The notes under the pieces are model-generated. The model searched no databases. It was given only the letters and a program-made list of their open reading frames with translations, and was not told the origin of the DNA. Below, one piece after another: positions 53,530-62,056 of a stretch of 64,000 nucleotides of DNA (within the stretch, counting starts at the first letter, position 1; every line of letters begins with the position of its first letter). The translations under genes were made by a program, and so were the position numbers. The DNA is taken from positions 62,001 to 126,000 of the forward strand of contig NZ_CP019952.1 in the NCBI RefSeq assembly GCF_002021815.1, given 5' to 3'. The stretch is from Pseudomonas parafulva (GTDB taxonomy: Bacteria; Pseudomonadota; Gammaproteobacteria; Pseudomonadales; Pseudomonadaceae).

Positions 53530-54318
53530 GTGCTTTCCACGCTGAAAAAAACACTGATCACCTTACTGCTGCTGACTGTCGCTGGTTGTTCGACGGGCTT
53601 GCGCATTGACCGCAGCCACCCGTCAGCCAACCACGACAACCGCATTCAGTTCGTGGTGCTGCACTATACCAATGCTTCGCTGGAGCGCTCGTTGGCGTTG
53701 CTGACCCACGGCGAGGTCAGCAGCCACTACCTGATCGGTGATGGCCCCGCCACTGTCTACCAGTTGGTGGATGAAAGCAGGCGAGCCTGGCACGCTGGCG
53801 ATAGCCAGTGGCAGGGCAGAACCTGGTTGAACTCATCGTCCATCGGCATCGAGATCGTCAATGCTGGCTTTACCGATACGCCTGCCGGGCGGGTATGGCA
53901 CCCCTACAGCGAAGCGCAGATCCAGTCGCTGATCGCGCTGCTCAAGGACATCGTCAAGCGTAACGGCATCGAACCACGGCACATTATTGGCCACAGCGAC
54001 ATCGCGCCACTGCGCAAGCAGGACCCCGGCCCGCTGTTCCCGTGGAAACGCCTGGCCGACGCCGGCCTGGGCATTTGGCCTGACGCCTCTGCCGTGGCTC
54101 GCCAGCAGGCCTATTTTGAGGTCAATCCCCCTACGATTGGGTGGTACCAGCAGGCCCTCGCCCGGTTTGGCTATGCCGTCGAGCAGACGGGCGTGCCCGA
54201 TGTCCAGACGCGGCACGTGATCGCGGCGTTCCAGATGCGCTTTCGACCTCAACGCTTCGACGGCCAGCCCGATGCGCAGACGGCCGCCATGCTCGAGGTG
54301 CTCAACCGCATGCCGTAA
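53530..54318 (+). CDS. AmpD-like N-acetylmuramoyl-L-alanine amidase lipoprotein
   Basis: Cell-wall amidase of the AmpDh2/AmpDh3 type. 262 residues from a GTG. Lipobox TVAGCS at about residue 19 suggests membrane anchoring. Amidase_2 domain with zinc ligands in VVLHYTNASLE (His) and IGHSDIAPLRKQDPG (His, Asp), plus SSIGIEIVN; a C-terminal peptidoglycan-binding domain (YAVEQTGVPDVQTRHVIAAF) follows. It recycles or remodels peptidoglycan in the periplasm and may influence AmpC induction. Confidence 0.9.
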   Translation: MLSTLKKTLITLLLLTVAGCSTGLRIDRSHPSANHDNRIQFVVLHYTNASLERSLALLTHGEVSSHYLIGDGPATVYQLVDESRRAWHAGDSQWQGRTWLNSSSIGIEIVNAGFTDTPAGRVWHPYSEAQIQSLIALLKDIVKRNGIEPRHIIGHSDIAPLRKQDPGPLFPWKRLADAGLGIWPDASAVARQQAYFEVNPPTIGWYQQALARFGYAVEQTGVPDVQTRHVIAAFQMRFRPQRFDGQPDAQTAAMLEVLNRMP

Positions 54319-54423
54319 AGCGTTGACGGCTGGCAGTTCGGTCCTCGCCCAAGCGAAGCGCTAAACGGCAAAGGTAATTGTCCATTGAGTTGCTATACCT
54401 TGGTAATCAACTGGATGCCTTCG

Positions 54424-56028
54424 ATGCCTGATCGCCTGACGGCCTTGCGCCAATTTTTCTACCGTCCCTGGATGCTTGCCGCTTTGGCGGCAATCGCCAG
54501 TGCCGCCTTGTTGCTGACCGCCAGCATCGCCATTGCGTTGCAGCAGATGAAACAAAGTGAAAGCGAACAGATGAATGCTCAGGGCGAGCGTTTTCTGGAG
54601 CGACTCGAGCAGGTGTTCGGGCAGTTGCGCGAAGGCGTGGACTTGTTGGAGACGCAGCCTTTGCGTGGCTGCGGCCCCGCCATGCTGACGGCCTTGCAGC
54701 AGATCGGGTTGAGTTCACGGTTCATCTACGAGGCGGCCTATGTCAACGGTGATGTCGCGTGTTCGAACCGAGGTGACGAGCGGGCTTTCGTGCCGCTGCG
54801 CCCGCCAGACATCAAGGGGCCGGTCTACAGCTATTGGCTCAATACCACCACCGAGCCCGACGAAAACCTTGCCGCGCTGATGCTGGGGCGTGGCCGGTTT
54901 CTGGTGTCAACCTCCCGCGGGCACCTGACCGATGTGGTGGATTTACCCCCGGGCGGCAGCTTGTTGGTCGTGCTGGATAACGGTGCCCGGGCGATCCCGG
55001 TGCTGGGCCCGCCCCAAGTGTGGCCACCGCCTTCTGTGTGGTCGACCAGCCACAAAACGCTGCTGGAGTTCAGCGACCGTCTGATCTATCGCATGCCCAC
55101 CAAGTCTCCTGATTACCAGTTGGTTCTGATCGCACCACGCGCAAGTCTCCCCCTGCGCATGAATGGCGCCCTGTGGCTGCTGTTTCCAGGAAGCGTACTG
55201 GGTGCTTGTTGCATCGGCTGGCTGGTCTTGCAGTTGGCGCAACAGCGACGCTCCATGAGCTCGGAGCTGCAGCAGGCGCTGAGTCGTGGCCAGTTGCAAG
55301 TGCTTTACCAGCCGATTTTCGAGCTCGACAGCAGGCGCTGTGTGGGTGCCGAGGCATTGGTGCGTTGGCGTCGGCCCGATGGCAGCTTGACCAGCCCTGA
55401 GTTGTTCATCCCGCTGGCCGAAAATACCGGGCAGATCCGTGAGATCACCGACTTCGTCCTGCGACGCGTCCTCGAACAACTCGGCCCGCTGTTGCGCTCA
55501 CGGCCCATGCTGTACATCTCGGTGAACCTGGCGGCGTGCGACGTGATGGTTCCGCGTGTTGGGGAAGTGGCGGCGCGCTTGCTGGCGCTGCACCGGGTGG
55601 CCCCTAGGCAGATCGCCTTCGAGGTGACCGAGCGCGGACTGATCGATGTGGTGGTGGCGCGCGAAAACCTGCAAGCACTGCGCGCCCAGGGCCATCAGGT
55701 GCTGATCGACGATTTCGGTACGGGCTACTGCAGCCTGGCCTATCTCCAGACCTTGCCCGTGGATTGCCTGAAAATCGACAAGGCATTCATCGATGCGCTG
55801 GGCCACGATGCCGCCAGCAGCGGCGTGGCACCGCATATCATCCGCATGGCCCACGACCTGCATCTGCGGGTGATCGCCGAAGGTATCGAGCGTGAAGACC
55901 AGGCACTGCTGCTGCTTGGGGAGGGCGTGAAGTACGGCCAGGGCTGGCTGTTCGCCAAGGCCCTGACGGCCCGTCAGTTCGCCGAGCTTGTCACGCGGGA
56001 TAAATTGCCACGGGGCAGACAGGCCTGA
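54424..56028 (+). CDS. cyclic-di-GMP phosphodiesterase, CSS-motif + EAL
   Basis: 534 residues from ATG 54424 (an ATG three codons earlier is also possible). Two membrane helices flank a periplasmic CSS-motif domain (about residues 60-230) with cysteines in LRGCGPAM and DVACSNR; such domains respond to the periplasmic disulfide state, which fits the dsbA neighbourhood. The cytoplasmic EAL domain has GAEALVRW, SVNLAACD, FEVTERG, IDDFGTGYCSL and LKIDKAFID, so it should be active. Confidence 0.92.
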   Translation: MPDRLTALRQFFYRPWMLAALAAIASAALLLTASIAIALQQMKQSESEQMNAQGERFLERLEQVFGQLREGVDLLETQPLRGCGPAMLTALQQIGLSSRFIYEAAYVNGDVACSNRGDERAFVPLRPPDIKGPVYSYWLNTTTEPDENLAALMLGRGRFLVSTSRGHLTDVVDLPPGGSLLVVLDNGARAIPVLGPPQVWPPPSVWSTSHKTLLEFSDRLIYRMPTKSPDYQLVLIAPRASLPLRMNGALWLLFPGSVLGACCIGWLVLQLAQQRRSMSSELQQALSRGQLQVLYQPIFELDSRRCVGAEALVRWRRPDGSLTSPELFIPLAENTGQIREITDFVLRRVLEQLGPLLRSRPMLYISVNLAACDVMVPRVGEVAARLLALHRVAPRQIAFEVTERGLIDVVVARENLQALRAQGHQVLIDDFGTGYCSLAYLQTLPVDCLKIDKAFIDALGHDAASSGVAPHIIRMAHDLHLRVIAEGIEREDQALLLLGEGVKYGQGWLFAKALTARQFAELVTRDKLPRGRQA

Positions 56029-56043
56029 CGCGCTTTGCGAGCA

Positions 56044-57825
56044 TCAGACCGGCAGGGCCAGGTAGAACTGGGTACCTTCACCTGGTCGCGAGAAGACGCC
56101 CATGCGCCCACCGTGCAACTGCACGATTTCCTTGCACAAGGCCAGTCCCAGGCCGGCTCCACCTTTCTTGCGCCCTACTTGCACGAACGGCTCGAAGATA
56201 CGGGCCTGCTGGCCATAGGCGATACCCTCGCCCGTGTCCTCGACACTGATGATCACGCGTTCGGCATGGCGCCGCGCATGCAGGCGGATGCGCCCGCCCT
56301 GTGGGGTATGCCTGACCGCGTTGTGCAGCAGGTTGTCCAACACACGGTCGAGCTGGGCAACGTCAGCCTGAATGCGTGGCAATGGCGGTTCCAGGGCCAG
56401 GACCAGTTCGATCTGCTTCTGGCCCGCCTGGTCGGCGAAGCGTAATTGCGCCCGCTCCAGCAGTTCATCGACGGCGCAGGGCGCCAGGTCGAGCTTTTGC
56501 AGGCCGCTTTGATAGCGGCTGAAGTTGAGCAGGTCATTGATCAACTGGGTCAGGCGCTGCATTTCTTCGCCGATGGTTTCCAGCAGATCGTACTCACGCG
56601 CTTCTTCGGGAAACTTGACCCGTTCGCGCAGCAGGCCGAACGCCATGTGCATACCGGTGACAGGCGTGCGCAGCTCGTGGGAGGCGCGGAGCACGAACTC
56701 GCTGCGCACCCGCTCGAAGGCACGCTGTTCTGTCACGTCGTGAAGCACCATCACAGCGCCCAGGATCGGGCCCTGGGGATGGCTGACGGGCGTCAGGCTA
56801 TAGGTCAGCAGACGCGTTTCCTCGTCAACATCAATGTGAAGGTCGTCCGGTTGCCGGTCCAGACTGCCGCCGCGCAGCACCTGGCACAGTTGCTGTTCCA
56901 GCTCAGGTCGTTCCAGGGCTTCGGCCAGGCTGCTGCCAACACGGCTGTCGTTCCAGCCCAGTTGGCGTTGAGCAACCGGGTTCAAGTGCTCAAGCAAGCC
57001 CTGTCGATCGATGATCAGCAGGCCATCATCGATACTGTCGAGCACGGCTTGCAGCCGCTGCTGCCCGGCGAGCAATTCGTCGACATTGGTGGCCTGGTGC
57101 TTGCGCAGGGCGTCGGCCATGATCCCGAAGCGACGCGTGAGCTGGTTCAGCTCGCTAGCTTGAGTGATCGGGAGCGTGACATCGAAATTGCCCTTGCCGA
57201 GCTGATCGGCTGCCTTGGCCAGGGCCTCGATGGGCTGCCCGAATCGGCGGGCAATGTTGTGGGCAGTGATAAAGCCCAGAACCAGGACCACCAGGCCCAT
57301 CAGGCCCAGCACGCCGCCGACCAGCAAGGCGCGGGCACGGCTTTGTTCTTCGCTGCGAGCGATGTTGGCCAGCGCTTGTTTGTGGGAATCGATCAGGTCG
57401 GTGCGCACTTGATTGAATGCGGCGCCCAGTGGCTGGTCCACGGCGAGGCTGCGCGAAGGCGCCGGGGTTGCGTGGTAAGCCTCCAGAAATGCCTGGTAGT
57501 GGTCGCGGGCTTCGCTGAACCCAGGCCGCTGGCCACCGTCGGCCAGGCTTTGGTCGAGCAGGTGTTGGAAATTGTCTTGCAGTGCTTGCAACTGATCTGG
57601 AGCCGTGTCCGTATCCAGCAGCAGAATGAGCTGCTCACCGAGGTTCTGGCGTAGCTTCAACCCCACGTCCAGCGAGTGATTGGTGTCGCGAACCAGCGCC
57701 TGTTGGGCCGAAGCCATTTGCAGGACGCTTACCAAGCCAAGCAGCAGCCCCAAAAGGGCGACCGTGACCAGCGCCGAGATGCTGAGAAAGAGCCGCGTGC
57801 GCAGCTTCATGGTCGGCCACTTCAC
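56044..57825 (-). CDS. kinB: KinB sensor histidine kinase
   Basis: Membrane kinase partner of AlgB, controlling alginate and envelope-stress genes. 593 residues: first helix SISALVTVALLGLLLGLV, periplasmic helical sensor, second helix GGVLGLMGLVVLVLGFI, HAMP, PAS (residues about 255-360), HisKA with RASHELRTPVTG (phosphorylated His) and the ATPase domain with VEDTGEGI and GGAGLGLAL. The start is a GTG overlapping the algB stop; the ATG at 57810 (MKLRTR) is an alternative. Confidence 0.93.
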   Translation of the reverse strand: MKWPTMKLRTRLFLSISALVTVALLGLLLGLVSVLQMASAQQALVRDTNHSLDVGLKLRQNLGEQLILLLDTDTAPDQLQALQDNFQHLLDQSLADGGQRPGFSEARDHYQAFLEAYHATPAPSRSLAVDQPLGAAFNQVRTDLIDSHKQALANIARSEEQSRARALLVGGVLGLMGLVVLVLGFITAHNIARRFGQPIEALAKAADQLGKGNFDVTLPITQASELNQLTRRFGIMADALRKHQATNVDELLAGQQRLQAVLDSIDDGLLIIDRQGLLEHLNPVAQRQLGWNDSRVGSSLAEALERPELEQQLCQVLRGGSLDRQPDDLHIDVDEETRLLTYSLTPVSHPQGPILGAVMVLHDVTEQRAFERVRSEFVLRASHELRTPVTGMHMAFGLLRERVKFPEEAREYDLLETIGEEMQRLTQLINDLLNFSRYQSGLQKLDLAPCAVDELLERAQLRFADQAGQKQIELVLALEPPLPRIQADVAQLDRVLDNLLHNAVRHTPQGGRIRLHARRHAERVIISVEDTGEGIAYGQQARIFEPFVQVGRKKGGAGLGLALCKEIVQLHGGRMGVFSRPGEGTQFYLALPV

Positions 57826-59168
57826 AGGTTGTACTGCTTACGCTTGCGATACAGAGTCGACGCGTCGATCCCGAGGGTCTTGGCAGCTTGGTCGAGCGTG
57901 TCGCTGGCAGCCAGCACGGCGCCGATATGCGCGCGCTCAAGCTCATCCAGGCTCAAGGCGGCCCCTACACGCGGCGCGTTGCTTGCCGGTTGCTCGCCCA
58001 TGCCCAGATGGCTGATCTCGACCTTTTCCTGGGGACAGATGATGCTGGCCCGCTCGATCACGTTACGCAATTCGCGAATGTTGCCCGGCCAGCGGTAATT
58101 GAGCAGCGCTGCGCGTGCCTCGTCGCTGAAGCCGCGTGCTGGCCTTGAGTATTCCTTGACGAAGCGGGCCAGGAAGCGGTCGGCGAGCGTGAGGATGTCT
58201 TCACTGCGCTCGCGCAGGGGCGGCAGGTGCAAGGTGATGACGTTCAGGCGGTAGAGCAAGTCTTCGCGGAAACGGCCCTCGCGCACCATTTCCTCCAGGT
58301 TGAGGTTGGTGGCGGCGAGGATGCGCACATCGGCCCGGCGGGTGACGGGGTCGCCGACACGCTCATATTCCTTGTCCTGGATGAAGCGCAGCAACTTGGG
58401 TTGCAGGGTCAGGGGGAAGTCACCGATTTCATCGAGGAACAACGTACCGCCGTCCGCCTGGTTGACGCGGCCAAGGGTGCTCTCGCTGGCGCCGGTAAAG
58501 GCCCCTCGCGTGTGGCCGAACAGTTCGCTTTCCATCAGCTCGGCATTGAGCGACGGGCAGTTGATGGTCACGCAGGCCTTGCGCGCACGCTTGCTCCAGC
58601 CGTGGATGGCGCGGGCCAGCTCACCTTTACCGGTCCCGGACTCGCCCAGGATCAGGATGTTGGCATCTGTGGTTGCTACCTGGCGGGCTGTTTCCAGCAC
58701 GACCATCATGGCCGGGCTGTGGGAGTCCAGGCCATCCTTGGGCTTGCGCACTTCGCCTTCCAGGGCTTCCAGGCGGGCGGAAAGCTGGCGTACCTCCAGT
58801 TGCTTGGCTGTGGCCAGGCGCAACTGGTCAGGACTGCAAGGCTTGACCAGGTAGTCGGCGGCACCGGCTTGAATGGCATCGACCGCCGTGTCGATAGCGG
58901 AGTGGGCGGTCACGATGACCACGCGCATCCACGGTGCCTGAACACGCATCTGGGCAAGCACGTCCAGGCCATTGTCCTCGCCCAGACGCAGGTCGAGGAA
59001 GCACAGGTCGAACACCTGGCGCTGCAGCAGGCTCTCCGCCTGGGTGGCGCTGTTGGCGGTCGCCACGCTGTAGCCCTCGTCTTCCAGGCAGTAGCGGAAG
59101 GTGCGCAGGATCGCGGACTCGTCATCCACCAGCAGAATGCGGCCTTGCTTGTCCTGGGCTGATTCCAT
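57822..59168 (-). CDS. algB: AlgB response regulator (NtrC family)
   Basis: 448 residues from ATG 59168. Receiver domain with DDE and the phospho-acceptor aspartate in CFLDLRLGEDNG; AAA+ domain with GESGTGKGELAR, the sigma-54-contact loop GAFTGA (fully intact), GGTLFLDEIGDFP; and a Fis-type helix-turn-helix at the end (LDQAAKTLGIDASTLYRKRK). Activates alginate genes in P. aeruginosa. Because GAFTGA is kept it should be able to work with sigma-54, and two sigma-54-like promoters lie just beyond its start. Cotranscribed with kinB. Confidence 0.94.
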   Translation of the reverse strand: MESAQDKQGRILLVDDESAILRTFRYCLEDEGYSVATANSATQAESLLQRQVFDLCFLDLRLGEDNGLDVLAQMRVQAPWMRVVIVTAHSAIDTAVDAIQAGAADYLVKPCSPDQLRLATAKQLEVRQLSARLEALEGEVRKPKDGLDSHSPAMMVVLETARQVATTDANILILGESGTGKGELARAIHGWSKRARKACVTINCPSLNAELMESELFGHTRGAFTGASESTLGRVNQADGGTLFLDEIGDFPLTLQPKLLRFIQDKEYERVGDPVTRRADVRILAATNLNLEEMVREGRFREDLLYRLNVITLHLPPLRERSEDILTLADRFLARFVKEYSRPARGFSDEARAALLNYRWPGNIRELRNVIERASIICPQEKVEISHLGMGEQPASNAPRVGAALSLDELERAHIGAVLAASDTLDQAAKTLGIDASTLYRKRKQYNL

Positions 59169-59325
59169 GTACCTGCGCTCCTTTTGGAAATATCTTTGTT
59201 TAGTGTGGGAAAAATCGGGCAAGTTGCATGGTCAATTCTGAAGGATTCTGCCCTTTGCACGCCAGCGGGTCGACCAAGAAGCTTGAATGCCCCGCGGGGC
59301 CGGCAATTTGCTTAGAGAGAGTGGT

Positions 59326-59340
59326 TGGCACATTGGTTGC
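59326..59340 (+). promoter_or_regulatory. sigma-54 promoter of the BON-domain gene
   Basis: TGGCACATTGGTTGC has GG and GC separated by exactly 10 bases and fits the TGGCAC-N5-TTGC consensus almost fully. Its -12 element is about 40 bases before the ATG at 59380. A perfect 12-base palindrome, GCCCCGCGGGGC at 59289-59300, lies 26 bases upstream, perhaps a regulator site, though it is close for an enhancer. Confidence 0.65.
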
Positions 59341-59379
59341 GAAGAGTTTCAGATTTTGCCTACAGAAGGAGACTACGAC

Positions 59380-60201
59380 ATGCCTTTCGCCTTTCGCGCG
59401 CTTGCGCTAGCGGTCAGTTTGCTGCCCTTCGTCGCTATGGCCAGTGACGATCCTGTCCACGATGCTCGCCTGGAAGGTTCGCTGCAGACGGCAGTGTCCT
59501 TGAATCGGATCCTCAATCCCTACCGAATCACCGTTAAGGTCAACGGCGCGTCGGCGCGTTTAGCTGGGGAGGTCGAGAATGAGGTTGAGCGACGTTTGGT
59601 CGAGGAGGTGGCCTTGGCCACTTCAGGTATCGAGAAGGTAGACAATCAGGTGCAGGTCAATCCTGAGCTGGTCGAGCGTCCACTGGCGTTGCGCGCTTAT
59701 GCCCAGCGCACGGAGGACGTGACGCTTACGGCAGTCATACGGTCACGGCTGTTGTGGAGCCGCCTGACTGAGAAGGCACCCATAGAGGTACAAAGTGACA
59801 GCGGTGTCGTCACGCTCCGGGGGCGGGTAGACAACCCCGAGGCAAAGGAGCTTGCGGGCGTCGTGGCGCGTACGACCGAGGGGGTGTACCTGGTCAACAA
59901 CCTGATCAGCCTGGACACCGCAGCCATGATCAAAGCTAAAGACCAGCCTGTGGATGCCCCGACCGGACCGCAGCCAAGCGATGCCTGGATCGTCGATAAG
60001 GTCCAAAGCAGTTACAGCTTCAGCCGCAACCTTGACGGGCTGAATCTGAAGGTGGTGAGCCAGGATGGCCTGGTCAGACTCTCCGGCGAAGTCGTCAGCC
60101 CGGAGCAGAAGAATATCGCGACGGACATCGCCAGACAGATCATTGGTGTGCGTGGGGTCGATGCCGACATGCTCAAGGTGGCAACCAAGGTTGAAGGGTG
60201 A
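59380..60201 (+). CDS. periplasmic protein with BON domains (OsmY-like)
   Basis: 273 residues from ATG 59380 with AGAAGGAG before it; the longer frame to 59287 crosses the sigma-54 promoter. Signal peptide MPFAFRALALAVSLLPFVAMA, then three BON domains of about 65-75 residues each (NGASARLAGEVENEVERRL, DSGVVTLRGRVDNPEAK, QDGLVRLSGEVVSPEQK). BON domains bind phospholipid or envelope components and occur in osmotic-stress proteins. Probably guards the envelope in a sigma-54-dependent way. Confidence 0.88.
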   Translation: MPFAFRALALAVSLLPFVAMASDDPVHDARLEGSLQTAVSLNRILNPYRITVKVNGASARLAGEVENEVERRLVEEVALATSGIEKVDNQVQVNPELVERPLALRAYAQRTEDVTLTAVIRSRLLWSRLTEKAPIEVQSDSGVVTLRGRVDNPEAKELAGVVARTTEGVYLVNNLISLDTAAMIKAKDQPVDAPTGPQPSDAWIVDKVQSSYSFSRNLDGLNLKVVSQDGLVRLSGEVVSPEQKNIATDIARQIIGVRGVDADMLKVATKVEG

Positions 60202-60312
60202 TCGTGCATTTCGCACGGCCCCCCAGGGGACATCGTGCAGGATACGTGGTAGGTCCTAATGGTTCAATCTTTTAACTCGTTGAAAAATAAGGATATTTTC
60301 TAATTTCAAAGC

Positions 60313-60328
60313 TGGCACGCAGGCTGCA
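60313..60328 (+). promoter_or_regulatory. sigma-54 promoter of the small membrane-protein operon
   Basis: TGGCACGCAGGCTGCA matches TGGCACG-N4-TTGCA with one mismatch; GG and GC are 10 bases apart. It is about 45 bases before the ATG at 60375 and lies in AT-rich DNA, as usual for such promoters. It is the second one within 1 kb. Confidence 0.7.
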
Positions 60329-60374
60329 ATTACTTGTTCAAGTCTGGACAAAAATCACAGCAGGAGAAGCCGGT

Positions 60375-60665
60375 ATGAACCGCCCATCTGTCAACCGTTT
60401 GCACGTTACCGCCCTGCCACTGCGTCAGATCATGTCGCTTGGCATCGCGGTCATGCTGACTTTGGCAGCAGGGCTGTTCTACTACAGTGTGCAAACCGCC
60501 CGCCTGGCCGACCAGGTGGCGGCGCAAACCGCCCTGCTGTCGCAGATCCAGAACACCCGCGCCAGTAACCTCGTGCAAGCAGCCGAGCCGCTGCCATCGA
60601 AGGGCAAGGCCGAGTCCCCTGCAACCGTTGAACATGTCGTACCACAGGACCGTTGGGTGTTCTGA
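60375..60665 (+). CDS. hypothetical single-pass membrane protein
   Basis: 96 residues. A basic head (MNRPSVNRLHVTALPLRQ) precedes one transmembrane helix (IMSLGIAVMLTLAAGLFYYS, residues about 20-39); the rest is a short helical and flexible tail (VAAQTALLSQIQNTRAS, PLPSKGKAESP) ending DRWVF. AGGAGAAG gives a good Shine-Dalgarno for ATG 60375. I recognise no family. First gene of a three-gene unit behind a sigma-54 promoter. Confidence 0.7.
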   Translation: MNRPSVNRLHVTALPLRQIMSLGIAVMLTLAAGLFYYSVQTARLADQVAAQTALLSQIQNTRASNLVQAAEPLPSKGKAESPATVEHVVPQDRWVF

Positions 60666-60680
60666 TCACCCTGCTTTTGA

Positions 60681-61327
<647 letters not shown>

Positions 61328-61534
61328 GTCGCAAGACCGGCGTGGTTCAGGTTTGGCACTGTCATGAAATAGAAGCTGAACGGCCGTAGGCTTGCAGCCT
61401 TCTATGATGCGCCGCTCCGAGGAGGAGCAGCACATGACCAAGGGGCCGGGCTGTTTTGATCGCTACAGGATCGGAGTGGCCTAGGGGTACAGGGAGTGCC
61501 TCCACCTGTTGGGCCGGGTCAGGCAAGGCAGAAT

Positions 61535-61670
61535 CGGAAGTTCCAGGTCAGTAGAGCCCTGAACGATCTTCAGGGTGGACCTGGCTTCCGAGGAGCCATC
61601 CAGATGGCAGTGCACGATGCACGAAATCCATCTGGGGACACATTTTGTCTCAACCGCGCGTCTTTTTTTT
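61535..61670 (+). ncRNA. putative structured small RNA or leader element
   Basis: Two long hairpins in a row. The first (61535-61590) pairs CGGAAG with CTTCCG, CCAGGTC with GACCTGG and CCCTGAA with TTCAGGG around a five-base loop. The second (61600-61635) pairs CCAGATGG with CCATCTGG and GTGCA with TGCAC. A short third stem (GGGACA / TGTCTC) and a run of eight T at 61663-61670 follow. The strand is assigned from the T-run. It does not match an RNA family I can name; the 5' end is unknown. Confidence 0.4.
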
Positions 61671-61831
61671 CGTGAGCTGTGCTATCTATATTAGCTGCGT
61701 TTGAAGCATTCGGATTGTCGAACAACCAAGCTTCTTTTACTTTCCCCTGCGACTATTTCAGCCGTCATATGGCGTTTATGTCTTGTTCGGGATTCCGAAC
61801 AGCGCTTCGCAGGACGCCTATTCCCTTCTAG

Positions 61832-61868
61832 ATACCCCATTTTCCCATGCTCAATCGGTATGGGGTAT
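61832..61868. repeat. 9-bp inverted repeat in the gltP leader
   Basis: ATACCCCAT and ATGGGGTAT are perfect inverted copies separated by 19 bases, about 190 bases before the gltP ATG. Could be a regulator site or an mRNA hairpin. Confidence 0.5.
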
Positions 61869-62056
61869 GCGTTTCCGGCATTAGATTTCCCTTCTTCCCA
61901 TCGCAATAGTTGCGGCCTTTTTCGCCGACCGAGCCCTGCGCTCGTCTGCGCTGTCCTTACAACCCGTCGCTAATCGGCGAATTCACTCCGGGCTTGTGTC
62001 CATCTGCTGTCCGGTTGCCGTTAGTCGACATGACCACTACAACAAAGGGTAAAGAC

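Larger units (their letters stand above)
61328..62056. other. long non-coding region before gltP
   Basis: 729 bases without a convincing protein gene. It includes a highly structured segment (61535-61670), AT-rich promoter-like DNA (61675-61700) and a long leader with a 9-bp inverted repeat (61832-61868) and a short hairpin GTTCGG / CCGAAC near 61784-61799. Two frames of 71 and 90 codons around 61690-61970 are on opposite strands over each other, lack Shine-Dalgarno sites and have no motif; I do not call them. A 16-codon frame starting at 61434 is likewise unsupported. Confidence 0.6.

Noticed and set aside
61691..61973. Overlapping 71- and 90-codon frames before gltP
   Set aside because: They lie on opposite strands over each other, lack ribosome-binding sites, and cover repeats and promoter-like DNA.
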